Shown piece by piece: positions 18,101 through 26,974 of a DNA stretch of 64,000 nt. The notes under the pieces were generated by a model. It searched no databases. It was not told the DNA's origin and saw only the letters and a program-made list of their open reading frames with translations. The DNA is taken from assembly GCF_007747655.1 (NCBI RefSeq), contig NZ_CP036274.1, forward strand, positions 8,246,001 through 8,310,000, in the 5' to 3' direction. Origin of the DNA: Anatilimnocola aggregata. GTDB lineage: Bacteria; Planctomycetota; Planctomycetia; Pirellulales; Pirellulaceae. The translations under genes were made by a program, and so were the position numbers. Position 1 is the stretch's first letter. Each line of letters opens with the position of its first letter.

Positions 18101-18341
18101 TACCGCCAGCCCCGATGCGATCCAGGATGGTGTACTCACCGAGGATCAGTGACTTGGATTTCCCGGCGGCAACCTGAGCCGCCTGAAACTTGGTCAGGTG
18201 ATGCTCTTTGACCAATTGAGCGACGAGTTCGTGGGCGTCCTTGGGAGCGGCTTTGGGCGGAATGAAGTTTTCGAGTTTGCCCTGGGCAACGATCCCGCTG
18301 TCTTCGAGCTGCTTGACGACGGTTTCGAGGGCGACGGCCAT
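15144..18341 (-). CDS. Membrane-anchored Ser/Thr kinase with PEGA-like, LamG-like and SUMF1-like (FGE-sulfatase) modules
   Basis: A 1065-residue protein. The Hanks-type kinase domain (~70-340) has GAGGMG, Lys99, catalytic HRD (Asp193), DMG (Asp211) and MAPEQA, so it should be active. One transmembrane segment (~397-417) follows a Lys-rich stretch. Outside are a PEGA-like segment (~425-500), a LamG/concanavalin-like domain (~505-710) and a SUMF1-like domain (~765-1065; [45 protein letters not shown]). In the last module SYCRSAYR keeps only one of the two cysteines used by aerobic formylglycine-generating enzymes, so catalysis is unlikely and a binding role is more plausible. It lies upstream of transposase debris and downstream of a second, related kinase. 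Confidence 0.9.
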   Translation of the reverse strand: MAVALETVVKQLEDSGIVAQGKLENFIPPKAAPKDAHELVAQLVKEHHLTKFQAAQVAAGKSKSLILGEYTILDRIGAGGMGQVLKALHRRMDRTVAIKMLPSATMKDAAAIARFEREVRAAAKLSHPNIVAAHDAGQANGVHFLVMEYVEGQDLSALVKKNGAFPVAKATNYILQAARGLEFAHGEGVVHRDIKPANLLLDKKGVVKILDMGLARIESDGETATQAELTGTGAVMGTVDYMAPEQAMSTKSADARADIYSLGCSLFYLLTGKPTFEGETITAKLVAHQAHPIPELRKACSEASAELESVFSKMLAKKLEDRYQSMSEVIADLERLGGRSQTSLGTSQAASTNCENSALTFLKDMPIQQTLHKSKATKKIAAAKSNDGKQPPWKNTKVLIGAAFLGVLVLAGIIVSLQTKDGTLIVEVDQPDAMVQVLDSEGKVEVSQKGVAGKVTISVDPGKHRLRVEKNGFVVFGQEFEMESGGKKAITAKLVSVKMQSTTNEVALDFDGKSSFVYTPLVYKNDGPLTVEAFVVARNRKVGTVISNASDTGFSLEIVKSKWAASSLTKSQTTTQVSLAEVEGEKSHLAAVFDGTSIRLFKDGVLQGASVADQEFVSRPYQIVIGADPTGKKGPQLPVSPSAVFDGIIDEVRISKVARYTGDFKPDPRFTPDADTIALYHFDEGSGDTAFDSSDNKHHAKIVGAKWVKADSSNLGAVATASTSKSPAVSFLTATSPVPPLAKAPFDAAQAKQHQQAWAKHLGTEVETTNSVGMKMVLIPPGEFMMGSTDEQVAAALKAAEETKADQGTKDRIEKAERPQHQVVITKPFLMGATEVTVGQFKNFSASGYVTAAEQEELKAKASPPPVVPGQPAKPIQTYLKPGYVVADDSPAAVITWNDAVAYCNWLSVQEKLDPCYVLNGNTSQLQPNKNGYRLPTEAEWEYACRAGTTTQYSFGDDHQQLEQYGWYNKNHGGRTHAVGTKLPNPFGLSDMHGNVWEWCQDYYDEKWHEKTLANDPNGPFSGSDRVLRGGHWNYYASYCRSAYRGNNSPSHRNNVSGFRVVRVW

Positions 18342-18360
18342 AATACTTCTTATCGTGCGG

Positions 18361-18488
18361 TTACTTGGTGCCGGATGCGGCGGGAGTCGGTGCGGCGGGT
18401 TTGGCCGGATCGTCCCACTCGATTTTGCAGTTGGGCAGGGCTTTTTGCAGAGCGGCGACTTGGGTCACGATTTCGCGACTACTTCCCG
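18361..18488 (-). pseudogene. Out-of-frame C-terminal tail of the upstream kinase gene
   Basis: Minus-strand reading in the -1 frame continues directly from the kinase 2 stop. It gives [30 protein letters not shown] and a Pro/Ala-rich end PAAPTPAASGTK before a TAA at 18361-18363. ALPNCKIEWD is a typical closing motif of planctomycete leucine-rich-repeat proteins, so this is coding sequence, not spacer. It is joined to the kinase frame across a run of five A (minus strand, 18493-18497); a sixth A would restore one frame. Either the gene is truncated, or it uses a frameshift, or the homopolymer is miscounted in the assembly. Confidence 0.7.
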
Positions 18489-21400
18489 TCAATTTTTCTC
18501 CAAAAACTCTGTGGACGGCTTGAAGTTGATCCGCTCCAGCGTCTTGATGGAACGGAGTAGTTCCTTGTCCCGTTCGGGATTGTAGTTCAACTGGATATCT
18601 TTCAATGGCATGCCGGCCAACACCGACAGGTCCGAGACTTTCATCGCACCAAAAGAGCCGATAGCAAAGCTTTCCAGTTTCATCTCCTTGAGGGGCGATA
18701 GATCAACAAGTTGGCGGCAATCAAATAGATCTAGGTTCTTTAGGTTGATGCCCCTAAGCGGTGATAGATCGACAATCGGCGTTTCTCGAAGGTTGAGCGT
18801 CGTCAACGCCATATCCTGTAGCGGCGTCAGATCGGACACAGACTTACATCCTGAGCAATCCAAATCGTTCAAAGGCATGCTTTTGAGTGGGGTGAGGTCG
18901 GAGAGGAATTTCTGACCTCGGATGGAGAGACTTGTCAGTTGCATCCCTGTAAGTGGCGAGATGTCTCGGAGAATGCCATTCGCTGGTCCCTGTGGCACAT
19001 GGCATGATAGTTTCTTCAATCCCGCAAAGGCTCTTAACGGCGAGATGTCGAGCAATTGGCTGCTAACAAGTGCTACTTGCGTGACCACGCCGTTCTCGAC
19101 CTTGGGCTTTCCCTTTACAGCGGACGGCCCAGCGTCAGCCCCCATCGCTCCATCAAACCCCGGATTCAACTCCACCAGCTTCTTGCTCACCGCTTCGATC
19201 TGCTGCTCGGCACTCATCGCCTGCACGTCCTTCATCCACTGCGGGAAGGCGGGGTCGTGCATGAAGAGTTTGGCGGATGCAGCGGCGGGGACGGCGGGCT
19301 GCGGCGTGACGCTCGCCGTCGTTGATGGGGCGTTGAACACCCGCACGATGCGGAAACCGGCAGTACCTATTTGGTTAGTCGCCGGTTCATGGTTTCTAAA
19401 CGCACTGCGGGTCGTAGGAGGGATGCTGTTCCATGCACCACCACGGAGCACACGCAATCTGCCGGTTAATGGACCAACTGGATTCTCTAGCGTTAACTTT
19501 TCATACGACTTTTCATCGTAGAAGTCTTGGCACCACTCGACCAAATTGCCGTGCGTATCAAACAAGCCGAAAGCGTTGGGTAGTTTCATGCCCACGGGCC
19601 GGGGATTGGTTTTCGCGTTCTGGTTATACCAAGCATAATTTTCTAACTCGGCGTGATCGTCGCCAAACGAATACTGCGTCGTCGTGCCCGCTCGACAGGC
19701 GTATTCCCACTCAGCTTCTGTTGGTAAGCGATATTGTGTCTTCTCTTCGTCAGAGAGCCACTTGCAATAAGCCAATGCCTCGTACGAGGAAATAGCTGCG
19801 GCCGGTGAGTCGTCTGTCACAGAGTAGCCGGGATTGAGATAAGTCAAGATTGGTGAGCCCGCGTCGGTCGGTGTTTGACCGGGTGATTGGATAGTTTTAG
19901 ATGCTGCCCCTGCTCTTTGTTCCGCATCAGTTAGAAAACCCGTAGCGGAAAACTTCTTAAACTCGCCAACGGTGACTTCTGTGGCTCCAATCCAGTATGG
20001 CCTCGTAATTACGACTCGATGCCGTGGTCGCTCATCTTTTTGAATCCAGTCTTTATGAAATTGGACCGCATTGAATTTGTCTGCCACCTTCAACGCCGCC
20101 TCGACCTGCTCATCGGTCGAACCCATTTGGAACTCGCCGGGAGGAATCAGCACCATCTTCGCCCCGACTGAGTTCACCGTCTCGATCTGCGTGCCGAGAT
20201 GCTTGGCCCAGGCTTGTTGATGGGCCTTGGCCTGAGCGGCGTCGAAGGGGGCTTTGGCGAGGGGCGGCGTGGCGCCAGCGGTTTTGATTGCGGGTGCGGG
20301 TGTGACGACCGGCGGAGTACTTGGCGGGCCGTTCGCCGTCGTCGCCGGGGCGTCGAGAACCGACACGCAGCGAAAACCGGGGCGGGGCGACGGCGTGTTG
20401 TTGGTGCGATAAGCACTGCGACAGTGGGAAGCGGGGAAGTTCCAGTTGCCGCCACGGATCACGCGATTGGAGCCGGCGGATGGGCCGTTTGGGTCGTTTA
20501 GCGGGGATGCCGCATACCATTTCTCGTCGAAATAATCGCCGCACCATTCGTACTGATTGCCGTGCATGTCGAACAGGCCGAATGGGTTCGGCAACAGCGT
20601 ACCGACCGGATGCGATTTGCCACCGGCGTTCTTGTTGTGCCAACCGTACTTGGGCAATTCGTTGTAGTCGTCACCAAAACTGTATTGCATCGTCGTCCCG
20701 GCGCGGCAGGCATATTCCCACTCGGCTTCGGTCGGCAAGCGGTAGGTTCTTTTTTCTTGTGTTGAAAGCCACTGACAATAGGCCGTGGCGTCGTTCCAGG
20801 TGATGTAGGCGGCCGGCGAATCGTCGGTTAAGTCGGGGCGGTGATTAAGATAATTTGGGGTCGGCTTCGGCGATGGCTGGCCCGCCTCGACCGGCGGCGG
20901 AGACGCAGCATTGGCGGCGGCCTCGGCTTTCTCCGCTTCGGTTTGGTAGCCCGTGGCACTGAACTTCTTGAACTGTCCGATCGTTACTTCGGTTGCACTC
21001 ATCAGCAGCGGCTTGGTAATGACTACCTTGTGTTGCGGACGTTCGGCCTTTTCGATGCGGCTGATGACTCCGCCATCGGCCTTGATTTCGTCGGCCGCTT
21101 TCAACGCCGCTTCAACTTGCTCGTCCGTGCTCCCCATCATGAACTCACCCGGCGGTATGAGGACCATCTTCGCGCCGACGCTATTGGTGGTTTCGATCTC
21201 CGTACCCAGATACTGGGCCCAGGCGGCTTGATGGGCCTTGGCTTGAGCGGCGTCGAAGGGAGCTTTAGCGAGGGGAGGAGGCTTGCCAACGGGTGTGCTT
21301 GGCGGGAGATCGTTCCCTTTGGTTTGGATCGTCGCCGATCCTCCGTCTGGCACCTCAATTCTGGCGACTTCTTTGCCATCTTTGTCGCGAATGATAACCC

Positions 21401-22748
21401 AGACGCCGAGGGCGAGCAGCAAGAACCCACCCAGCCCGCCTGCCATAACGACAAGCGGTTGCCGCCACCAAGGCCCCTGGGGCCGCTGCGGCGGGCGGCT
21501 GCCGGCCACCTGGATCGAACGATCGGAAATCGGCTCGGTTGTGACTTGAGCGCTGGCGACCGCGATCGTCGGGGATAGTTCGTCCATTGTCTTGGCCGCC
21601 GTGCGCGGCCTCTGTGCAGTTGCGACTCCGCCGGTGACTGGCATGGGCTTTTTTCCCATGAACGATTGCAGGAATGAACCAAGTTTGCTGTCGGCTTCGG
21701 GCTTCGCCGAGGAACTGGCGGCGGGCGGTGGACTGGCGAGCAGCGCGAGAGCCGCTTCCACCTCAGCCATCGTTTGGTAGCGGTCAGCGGGCTTCTTCGC
21801 GACCATGCGTTCGAAGATCGTCACCAGGGCCTTGGGAGTATCGGGCCGCTGAGTGGCCAGCGAGGGAATCGGTTTGCTCTGGTGCCCCATCAGCTTCTGC
21901 ACCATCGTTTCGCCGTCGTACATGTTCTGGCCGGTGAGCAAGCGATAGAGCGTGCAACCGAGCGAGTAGGTGTCCGCCCGAGCGTCGGCGTGGCGAGTAT
22001 CGAACGCCTGCTCCGGAGCCATGTAGTCAACGGTCCCCATCACGTCGCCCGATTTGGTGAGCCCTTCCTGGGCGGCCACGCCATCTTCGAAGCGGGCCAA
22101 GCCCATGTCGAGGATTTTGATCGTCCCCTTCTTATCCAGCAGCAAGTTGGCCGGCTTGATGTCGCGGTGGACGACGCCGTTTTCATGCGCGAAGGCGAGC
22201 CCCTTGGCTGATTGCCGGATGTAATCGATCGCGCGAGCCACCGGCAGCGGGCCTTCGTGAGCGACGACGCCCGACAAATCGCGCCCTTCGACGTACTCCA
22301 TCACCAGGTACCAGACGCCGCGTTGTACGCCGGCGTCGTAGGTCTGCACGATGTTGGGATGCGTGAGCTTCGCTGCCGCTTCGACTTCCCGCTCAAATCG
22401 TTTGATGGCGGCTTCGTCTTTGGTCAGCGAAGTCGGTAGTAGCTTGATCGCCGCTAGGCGCTTCATCCGGCGATGGTGGGCCTTAAACACCTGCCCCATG
22501 CCGCCGGCCCCGATCTTGGCCAGCAGCACATAGTCGCCCAGCACCAGCGGCGTCTGCGAACCGGACAACAATTCCTCGGCCTGAAACTTGGTCAGCTTCT
22601 CACGTTCGATCAGCACCTTGGCGAAGGTCTCGCCGTCTTTGGGGCGAGAACCAGCTGGCAGCGAACTCCACAGCGACTTGATTTCATCGGCCGACGAAAG
22701 CCCCGCGGCGATCAGGGCTTTGGCGAATTGGTCGGCAGTCTGAGGCAC
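18489..22748 (-). CDS. Giant Ser/Thr kinase with two SUMF1-like modules and leucine-rich repeats
   Basis: A 1419-residue protein as read. The kinase domain (~73-345) has GAGGMG, Lys102, HRD (Asp196), DMG (Asp214) and MAPEQA, and should be active. A linker leads to one transmembrane segment (~432-455; [20 protein letters not shown]). Two SUMF1-like domains follow (~515-795 and ~852-1140), each with [23 protein letters not shown] and WNF or WNS near the end. Both lack the paired cysteines of true formylglycine-generating enzymes. From ~1220 there are leucine-rich repeats of the pattern LTPLK-x-MPLxxLxL. The stop follows a five-A run, and the natural C-terminus appears to continue in the next frame to 18361. 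It is a paralogue of the following kinase. Confidence 0.9.
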   Translation of the reverse strand: MPQTADQFAKALIAAGLSSADEIKSLWSSLPAGSRPKDGETFAKVLIEREKLTKFQAEELLSGSQTPLVLGDYVLLAKIGAGGMGQVFKAHHRRMKRLAAIKLLPTSLTKDEAAIKRFEREVEAAAKLTHPNIVQTYDAGVQRGVWYLVMEYVEGRDLSGVVAHEGPLPVARAIDYIRQSAKGLAFAHENGVVHRDIKPANLLLDKKGTIKILDMGLARFEDGVAAQEGLTKSGDVMGTVDYMAPEQAFDTRHADARADTYSLGCTLYRLLTGQNMYDGETMVQKLMGHQSKPIPSLATQRPDTPKALVTIFERMVAKKPADRYQTMAEVEAALALLASPPPAASSSAKPEADSKLGSFLQSFMGKKPMPVTGGVATAQRPRTAAKTMDELSPTIAVASAQVTTEPISDRSIQVAGSRPPQRPQGPWWRQPLVVMAGGLGGFLLLALGVWVIIRDKDGKEVARIEVPDGGSATIQTKGNDLPPSTPVGKPPPLAKAPFDAAQAKAHQAAWAQYLGTEIETTNSVGAKMVLIPPGEFMMGSTDEQVEAALKAADEIKADGGVISRIEKAERPQHKVVITKPLLMSATEVTIGQFKKFSATGYQTEAEKAEAAANAASPPPVEAGQPSPKPTPNYLNHRPDLTDDSPAAYITWNDATAYCQWLSTQEKRTYRLPTEAEWEYACRAGTTMQYSFGDDYNELPKYGWHNKNAGGKSHPVGTLLPNPFGLFDMHGNQYEWCGDYFDEKWYAASPLNDPNGPSAGSNRVIRGGNWNFPASHCRSAYRTNNTPSPRPGFRCVSVLDAPATTANGPPSTPPVVTPAPAIKTAGATPPLAKAPFDAAQAKAHQQAWAKHLGTQIETVNSVGAKMVLIPPGEFQMGSTDEQVEAALKVADKFNAVQFHKDWIQKDERPRHRVVITRPYWIGATEVTVGEFKKFSATGFLTDAEQRAGAASKTIQSPGQTPTDAGSPILTYLNPGYSVTDDSPAAAISSYEALAYCKWLSDEEKTQYRLPTEAEWEYACRAGTTTQYSFGDDHAELENYAWYNQNAKTNPRPVGMKLPNAFGLFDTHGNLVEWCQDFYDEKSYEKLTLENPVGPLTGRLRVLRGGAWNSIPPTTRSAFRNHEPATNQIGTAGFRIVRVFNAPSTTASVTPQPAVPAAASAKLFMHDPAFPQWMKDVQAMSAEQQIEAVSKKLVELNPGFDGAMGADAGPSAVKGKPKVENGVVTQVALVSSQLLDISPLRAFAGLKKLSCHVPQGPANGILRDISPLTGMQLTSLSIRGQKFLSDLTPLKSMPLNDLDCSGCKSVSDLTPLQDMALTTLNLRETPIVDLSPLRGINLKNLDLFDCRQLVDLSPLKEMKLESFAIGSFGAMKVSDLSVLAGMPLKDIQLNYNPERDKELLRSIKTLERINFKPSTEFLEKN

Positions 22749-22949
22749 AGCGAGTTCTCCCGAGGCCCGCCATTCTAACCAGGCCTGCGGTCATCCGCAG
22801 CAGAGAATCAGCGACTGAAGTTGCGATGGTGCGCGGCTGGCAATCGGCATCGCGGAAGCGCGCCGCTGTTAACGGGCTGCAGCAATAGTTCGAAGAGCGT
22901 CGCGACCGTTTTTGCCACCGCAACGGACTCGAACTCCACAAGTGCCGAC

Positions 22950-23126
22950 TCAAAAGCACTTACGAAAATCGCAAAAGAGAGTACTGTTACGTAGAGGGTT
23001 ATGCACAGGGAGCGGGCCCTCGTTCCATGATGGCAACGGGTCATCGGCGTGAGCGTTGGAAGTGAATGACGTCGCGATGATGGAAACAGCGACAACCATT
23101 GAAGCTATAAACATTCTGAGCTTCAT
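22950..23126 (-). pseudogene. Truncated HAD-like exported protein, N-terminal remnant
   Basis: The ATG at 23126 opens a clean signal peptide (KLRMFIASMVVAVSIIATSF, cut after NAHA). The first mature residues are DDPLPSWNEG, the usual start of planctomycete exported haloacid-dehalogenase-like phosphatases. After this the similarity ends; the frame runs ~20 more unrelated residues to a stop. The rest of the enzyme (~280 residues) is absent. A decayed gene is the simplest reading; a short secreted peptide is possible but less likely. The remaining 22749-22949 and 23127-23226 hold no gene. Confidence 0.5.
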
Positions 23127-23226
23127 GATGCTACATTCCGAGGTGGTTGAATGCGGAGCAAAGGGCAGCACCTGTGTTTCCACGGGTGCGCCCAAATGAC
23201 AAGTCAATGTGTCGTGCGGCGTGGTA

Positions 23227-24798
23227 TCATTTGCCGCCGGCCGTCATTCCCTTGATCTGTTTTTCCAGCGATTCGAGGCTCCAGTCGCCTGGCATCTGGC
23301 TCGGCGGGAATTCCTTCATGGTCATGAGGAACTTGCTGGCGACCATCTGCATGGGCCCAAGTACATAAGCCCGGTCGATCATCCAGTCGTGATAGGTGTT
23401 CGAATTCTCGTAGGCTTTCTCGAAGGGGTCGCGACGCAGGTTGAAGAGCAGGGGCATGCGCAGCTTCACGAGGGGTTCGCGCCAGACCTGGAGCTGACGG
23501 GCGCGATTCTCGAGGTAGGTCGCCTTCCAGTCACCCACGCGGATTGCCATCATGTCGCCGTCGTCGCCGACATAGAAGAACTCATTGCGGGGCGATTTCT
23601 TCACCTTGCCGCTGAGGTAATCGGTCAGGTTGTAGCCATCGACGTGGTTCTTATAGTGCCGGCCATTGAGGTCCGCGCCTTTGAGGAGCTGTTCCTTGAT
23701 GTTGGGATTTCCGGCGGCGGCGGCGAAGGTGGGAAACCAATCTTCGTGCGACACGATGCCGTTGAGCGTCACGCCCGGCGGGAAGTGGCCGGGCCATTTG
23801 ATGAGGCAGGGCACTCGGAAGGCACCTTCCCAGTTGGAGTTCTTCTCGCCATGAAAGGGCGTGGTGCCGGCGTCGGGCCAGGTGTTGTAGTGCGGACCAT
23901 TATCGGTCGAGTATTGCACGATGGTGTTGTCGGCCAAGCCCAGTTCATCGATCAGTTCCAGCAGTTCGCCGACGTGCATGTCATGCTCGACCATGCCATC
24001 GCCATATTCATCCTGCCCTGAGATACCGATGTGTTCAGGCTTCACGTGCGTGCGGAAGTGCATCCGGGTGCCGTTCCACCAGCAAAAGAACGGCTGGCCA
24101 GCCTTAGCCTGACGGGTGATGAAGTTCTTGGCGGCGGCCATGGATTCATCATCGATGGTCTCCATCCGCTTCTTGGTAAGCGGGCCGAGGTTCTCGATGG
24201 TCTGGCCACCCTTGCCGTCAGCCTTGGATTTGATCACTCCGCGCGGACCGAACTGCTCGAGGAAGGTTTTGCCGTTGGCCAGTTTCATGTCCCGCGGGTA
24301 GTCGCGTTGCTCGGGTTCTTCCTCTGCGTTGAGGTGGTAGAGGCTGCCGAGGAACTCATCGAAGCCGTGCATGGTTGGCAGGTGCTCATCGCGATCGCCC
24401 TGGTGGTTCTTGCCGAACTGGCCTGTGGCGTAACCCTGGCTCTTTAGCACGGTGGCCATGGTACAGTCGGTCTTCTGCCAGCCTTGAGGGGCGTTGGGCA
24501 TGCCGACCTTCGTCATGCCCGAGCGCACCGGCACGCTGCCGCTGATGAACGCAGCGCGGCCGGCGGTGCAGCTTTGCTGGCCGTAGTAATCGGTGAAGGC
24601 GACGCCTTCTTTAGCCAGGCGGTCGATGTGGGGCGTCTTGTAGCCCATCATGCCACGGTTGTTGTGGCTGATGTTCCAGGTGCCAATGTCATCGCCCCAG
24701 ATGACGAGGATGTTGGGTTTCTTGCTTTGAGCCTGAGCCGAAGCCAGGGCGGTTAAGCAAGCCAGCCCGAAGACCAACGTAAAAGTGCCAAGTTTCAT
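23227..24798 (-). CDS. Exported arylsulfatase
   Basis: A ~523-residue sulfatase with a signal peptide (KLGTFTLVFGLACLTALASA). NILVIWGDDIG is the first metal-binding segment. The active-site signature CTAGR (Cys77) is the Cys-type motif converted to formylglycine by a sulfatase-modifying enzyme. Later metal and substrate segments are GQFGKNHQGD, MHFRTH and STDNGPHYNTWPDAG. It should hydrolyse sulfate esters in the periplasm; the PNAPQGWQKTDCT and WPDAGTTPFHGEKNSNWEG blocks are typical of a large planctomycete arylsulfatase subgroup. The ATG at 24798 is chosen at the signal peptide; the track-length N-terminus 22 residues longer has no signal character. No maturase is adjacent unless the SUMF1-like kinases serve, which their missing cysteines argue against. 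Confidence 0.93.
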   Translation of the reverse strand: MKLGTFTLVFGLACLTALASAQAQSKKPNILVIWGDDIGTWNISHNNRGMMGYKTPHIDRLAKEGVAFTDYYGQQSCTAGRAAFISGSVPVRSGMTKVGMPNAPQGWQKTDCTMATVLKSQGYATGQFGKNHQGDRDEHLPTMHGFDEFLGSLYHLNAEEEPEQRDYPRDMKLANGKTFLEQFGPRGVIKSKADGKGGQTIENLGPLTKKRMETIDDESMAAAKNFITRQAKAGQPFFCWWNGTRMHFRTHVKPEHIGISGQDEYGDGMVEHDMHVGELLELIDELGLADNTIVQYSTDNGPHYNTWPDAGTTPFHGEKNSNWEGAFRVPCLIKWPGHFPPGVTLNGIVSHEDWFPTFAAAAGNPNIKEQLLKGADLNGRHYKNHVDGYNLTDYLSGKVKKSPRNEFFYVGDDGDMMAIRVGDWKATYLENRARQLQVWREPLVKLRMPLLFNLRRDPFEKAYENSNTYHDWMIDRAYVLGPMQMVASKFLMTMKEFPPSQMPGDWSLESLEKQIKGMTAGGK

Positions 24799-25230
24799 CG
24801 TGAGGATTCCTCTTGTCTGATTGATCTGTCCCAGCGACCGCCGCGGTTGATTACGAAATGCCACTATCGATAAGGCACATCCTATACCGCAATCAGCTCA
24901 GTTGATGGGGGCCTATGTGGACTCATTCCGGTCCAGTGAACGGTGGCGGCAAACCAAATGAGCACATGCCAGTGAGCGATTACTCACACTTTGGCTGGTG
25001 GTGAGTGACTCCTGCGCGCCACCAGGTCAGTTCCGGGCAACTCTTCGCTCGCTCGTGGTCGGGGCCATTCTGGCCTTGGGCGTCCTGCGCACAACGCGAC
25101 TCGGTCATATCGGCCGAGGTTCCTCATCGTCTCAAAAAGTTACTGTGCGCTCAGATTGAGGCGATGCTTTGAACCTGCCACAATCACCTGCGGTCCGTAG
25201 GGTTTCCCTCGGGCTACGGGAGAAAGTTTT
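24799..25230. other. Intergenic region between divergent genes
   Basis: The sulfatase (minus) and the beta-propeller gene (plus) start at either end, so both promoters should be here. A GTGAGTGA / GAGCGATTACTCAC inverted pattern around 24972-25010 is the only structure I noticed. No RNA gene or open frame stands out. Confidence 0.4.
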
Positions 25231-26502
25231 ATGAATGCTGGCACACCCCATTCGCCGATGCGTCGCCGGCGATTCCTGCAAGCCACCGCCGCTGTTACAG
25301 CGACCGGGTTGATGCTTCCCGTCCCCAGACTGCATGCAGCGACCGCCACTCGGGAAACCGACCACTTCTGGTTTCGACTTGCCGCGGAGGGGCCTTACAT
25401 CGATTCGCAGCGCGAACACAGAGCTTTTGGGTTCGGCGACGGCAAGATCTATTTGTCCGAGGATAACGCCAGAACCTGGGCGTACAGTGCTGACTTTCCG
25501 GACGCCGAAAACATCACCTTCAGTTGCCTGCTAAAAAACGGCAACGTCTTGTTCGCCACGCGCGAGAAGCTGTTCTTAAGCACTGACAACCTCGCCACGC
25601 ATCGGCAGATCATCGTCAAGGACCGCGCGGGCCGAGATTACCTACCGCATACACCTCGCAACCCGGATTTGCCTGGCTGGTATTTCCACTCGCTCGACGG
25701 CATTCACACCTGGGACATCGACGGCTCTGAAATGCTGGTCTGGGGCAATTACTGCAATGTGCTCGGCGGGCCGGTGCCAGTGAATATCTACTACTCGACT
25801 GACAGCGGGCAGACGGTCAAGATCGCCTATGCTTTCGGCCGCAACCCTCACTTCCAGGAGAAGGGAGCTGAACCGGGATTGTTCCTTGGCGATCCAACCA
25901 ACCCTGTCATTTGCCGGCACTTGCATGCCGTCGCCTACAATCCGGTCGAGAGAGCGTTCTACGCTTGCACCGGCGACGTCAATCGAGGTCATGGCAACGA
26001 ATGCCACTGGTTGCGCGGCGTGTACGACGCGCGCTCGGACACGTGGGATTGGCGAGTCGTGGTCTCCGTGAACTCGAACTCGCGTTACAAGTCGGGTGGC
26101 ATCAACTTCGTCGATGGTCAACTCTACTGGGCCGCCGATGCGAACGGCCGTAAGTCGCCGGAGGAATCTTACGACCGTGGCATCTTCCGCTGTGCGCCTG
26201 CCGATCTTGCCGATCCGAAGAAGCACACACGGTTGTTCGCTGCAGAATTTGAAATGGCCAACATGGTCATCGAAGACGGCGTGATCCTGGCAGGTCATTG
26301 CGCGCCGGCCTCCACCTACAAAACGGGCATCGCCATCTCGCTCGACATGGGCAAGACTTGGGCTGAATACGACTTGGCTGAGTTCGGGGCACGTTCTCCC
26401 GTCCGCTTTCATCCTAAAAACAGCGACGGCTGGTTTCGCGTGGACCTGCGAAAGGGATGGATTGAACGAGCAGAGGTTCTGTTGATCAAACCAAAGCGGT
26501 GA
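25231..26502 (+). CDS. Tat-exported sialidase-like beta-propeller protein
   Basis: A 423-residue protein. MRRRRFLQATAAVTATG is a Tat signal, cleaved near RLHAA. The mature part contains regular beta-propeller blades with Asp-box-like turns (SEDNARTWAYS, STDNLATH, STDSGQTVK, SLDMGKTWAEY), as in BNR/sialidase-fold proteins. Several active-site arginines of true sialidases are not recognisable, so glycan binding or another hydrolysis is as likely as sialidase activity. It stands alone: divergent from the sulfatase and 470 nt from the next gene. The region 26503-26974 holds no gene or structure I can support. Confidence 0.7.
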   Translation: MNAGTPHSPMRRRRFLQATAAVTATGLMLPVPRLHAATATRETDHFWFRLAAEGPYIDSQREHRAFGFGDGKIYLSEDNARTWAYSADFPDAENITFSCLLKNGNVLFATREKLFLSTDNLATHRQIIVKDRAGRDYLPHTPRNPDLPGWYFHSLDGIHTWDIDGSEMLVWGNYCNVLGGPVPVNIYYSTDSGQTVKIAYAFGRNPHFQEKGAEPGLFLGDPTNPVICRHLHAVAYNPVERAFYACTGDVNRGHGNECHWLRGVYDARSDTWDWRVVVSVNSNSRYKSGGINFVDGQLYWAADANGRKSPEESYDRGIFRCAPADLADPKKHTRLFAAEFEMANMVIEDGVILAGHCAPASTYKTGIAISLDMGKTWAEYDLAEFGARSPVRFHPKNSDGWFRVDLRKGWIERAEVLLIKPKR

Positions 26503-26974
26503 CAACATGGAAATTCTGCCGTTCGTTCTGAAGTCCGCGGCACATGCGCACGTCACCGAGCAAACGCCGACTCGATTGTGAAGGTCGCAGGTCATTCACA
26601 CTTGCCGACTGAGTCGGCGCCGGTACGGTGCGGGCGTAATTTCGTCGGTCAATTGATCGACTGATACGTTAACACCTCGTGTCACTGCGTCACTGGTACC
26701 GCTGACTTCGTCGCTGCAGCCAGGGACTACTGCCCAGCGACCTGCAAATCGATTGAGGAGATGTGGCGCAGGTCGCCGGACTGTGCTGAGTGGCTAATTC
26801 GGTTCGGCAACTCGCGTTCGAGAAGGATGGCGTGCTTTATGCAAAACAGCGAGGGTGTTCTCGATGGCCCGGTGGTTCACTTACTTGCGGCGGCCTGCCG
26901 CCACCGCCCGCCACAAAAACCTAGCAGCGGGCGGCGATCTCGATCCGGCGGAATCGCCACGTCTGCTCCCAGCC

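Noticed and set aside
20841-21578. 245-codon plus-strand frame inside kinase 2
   Set aside because: Antisense shadow of the linker and SUMF1-like module.
26503-26974. 77-110-codon frames upstream of the ParB gene
   Set aside because: Arg/Ser/Pro-rich, overlapping each other and the ParB 3' end; no ribosome site or family.
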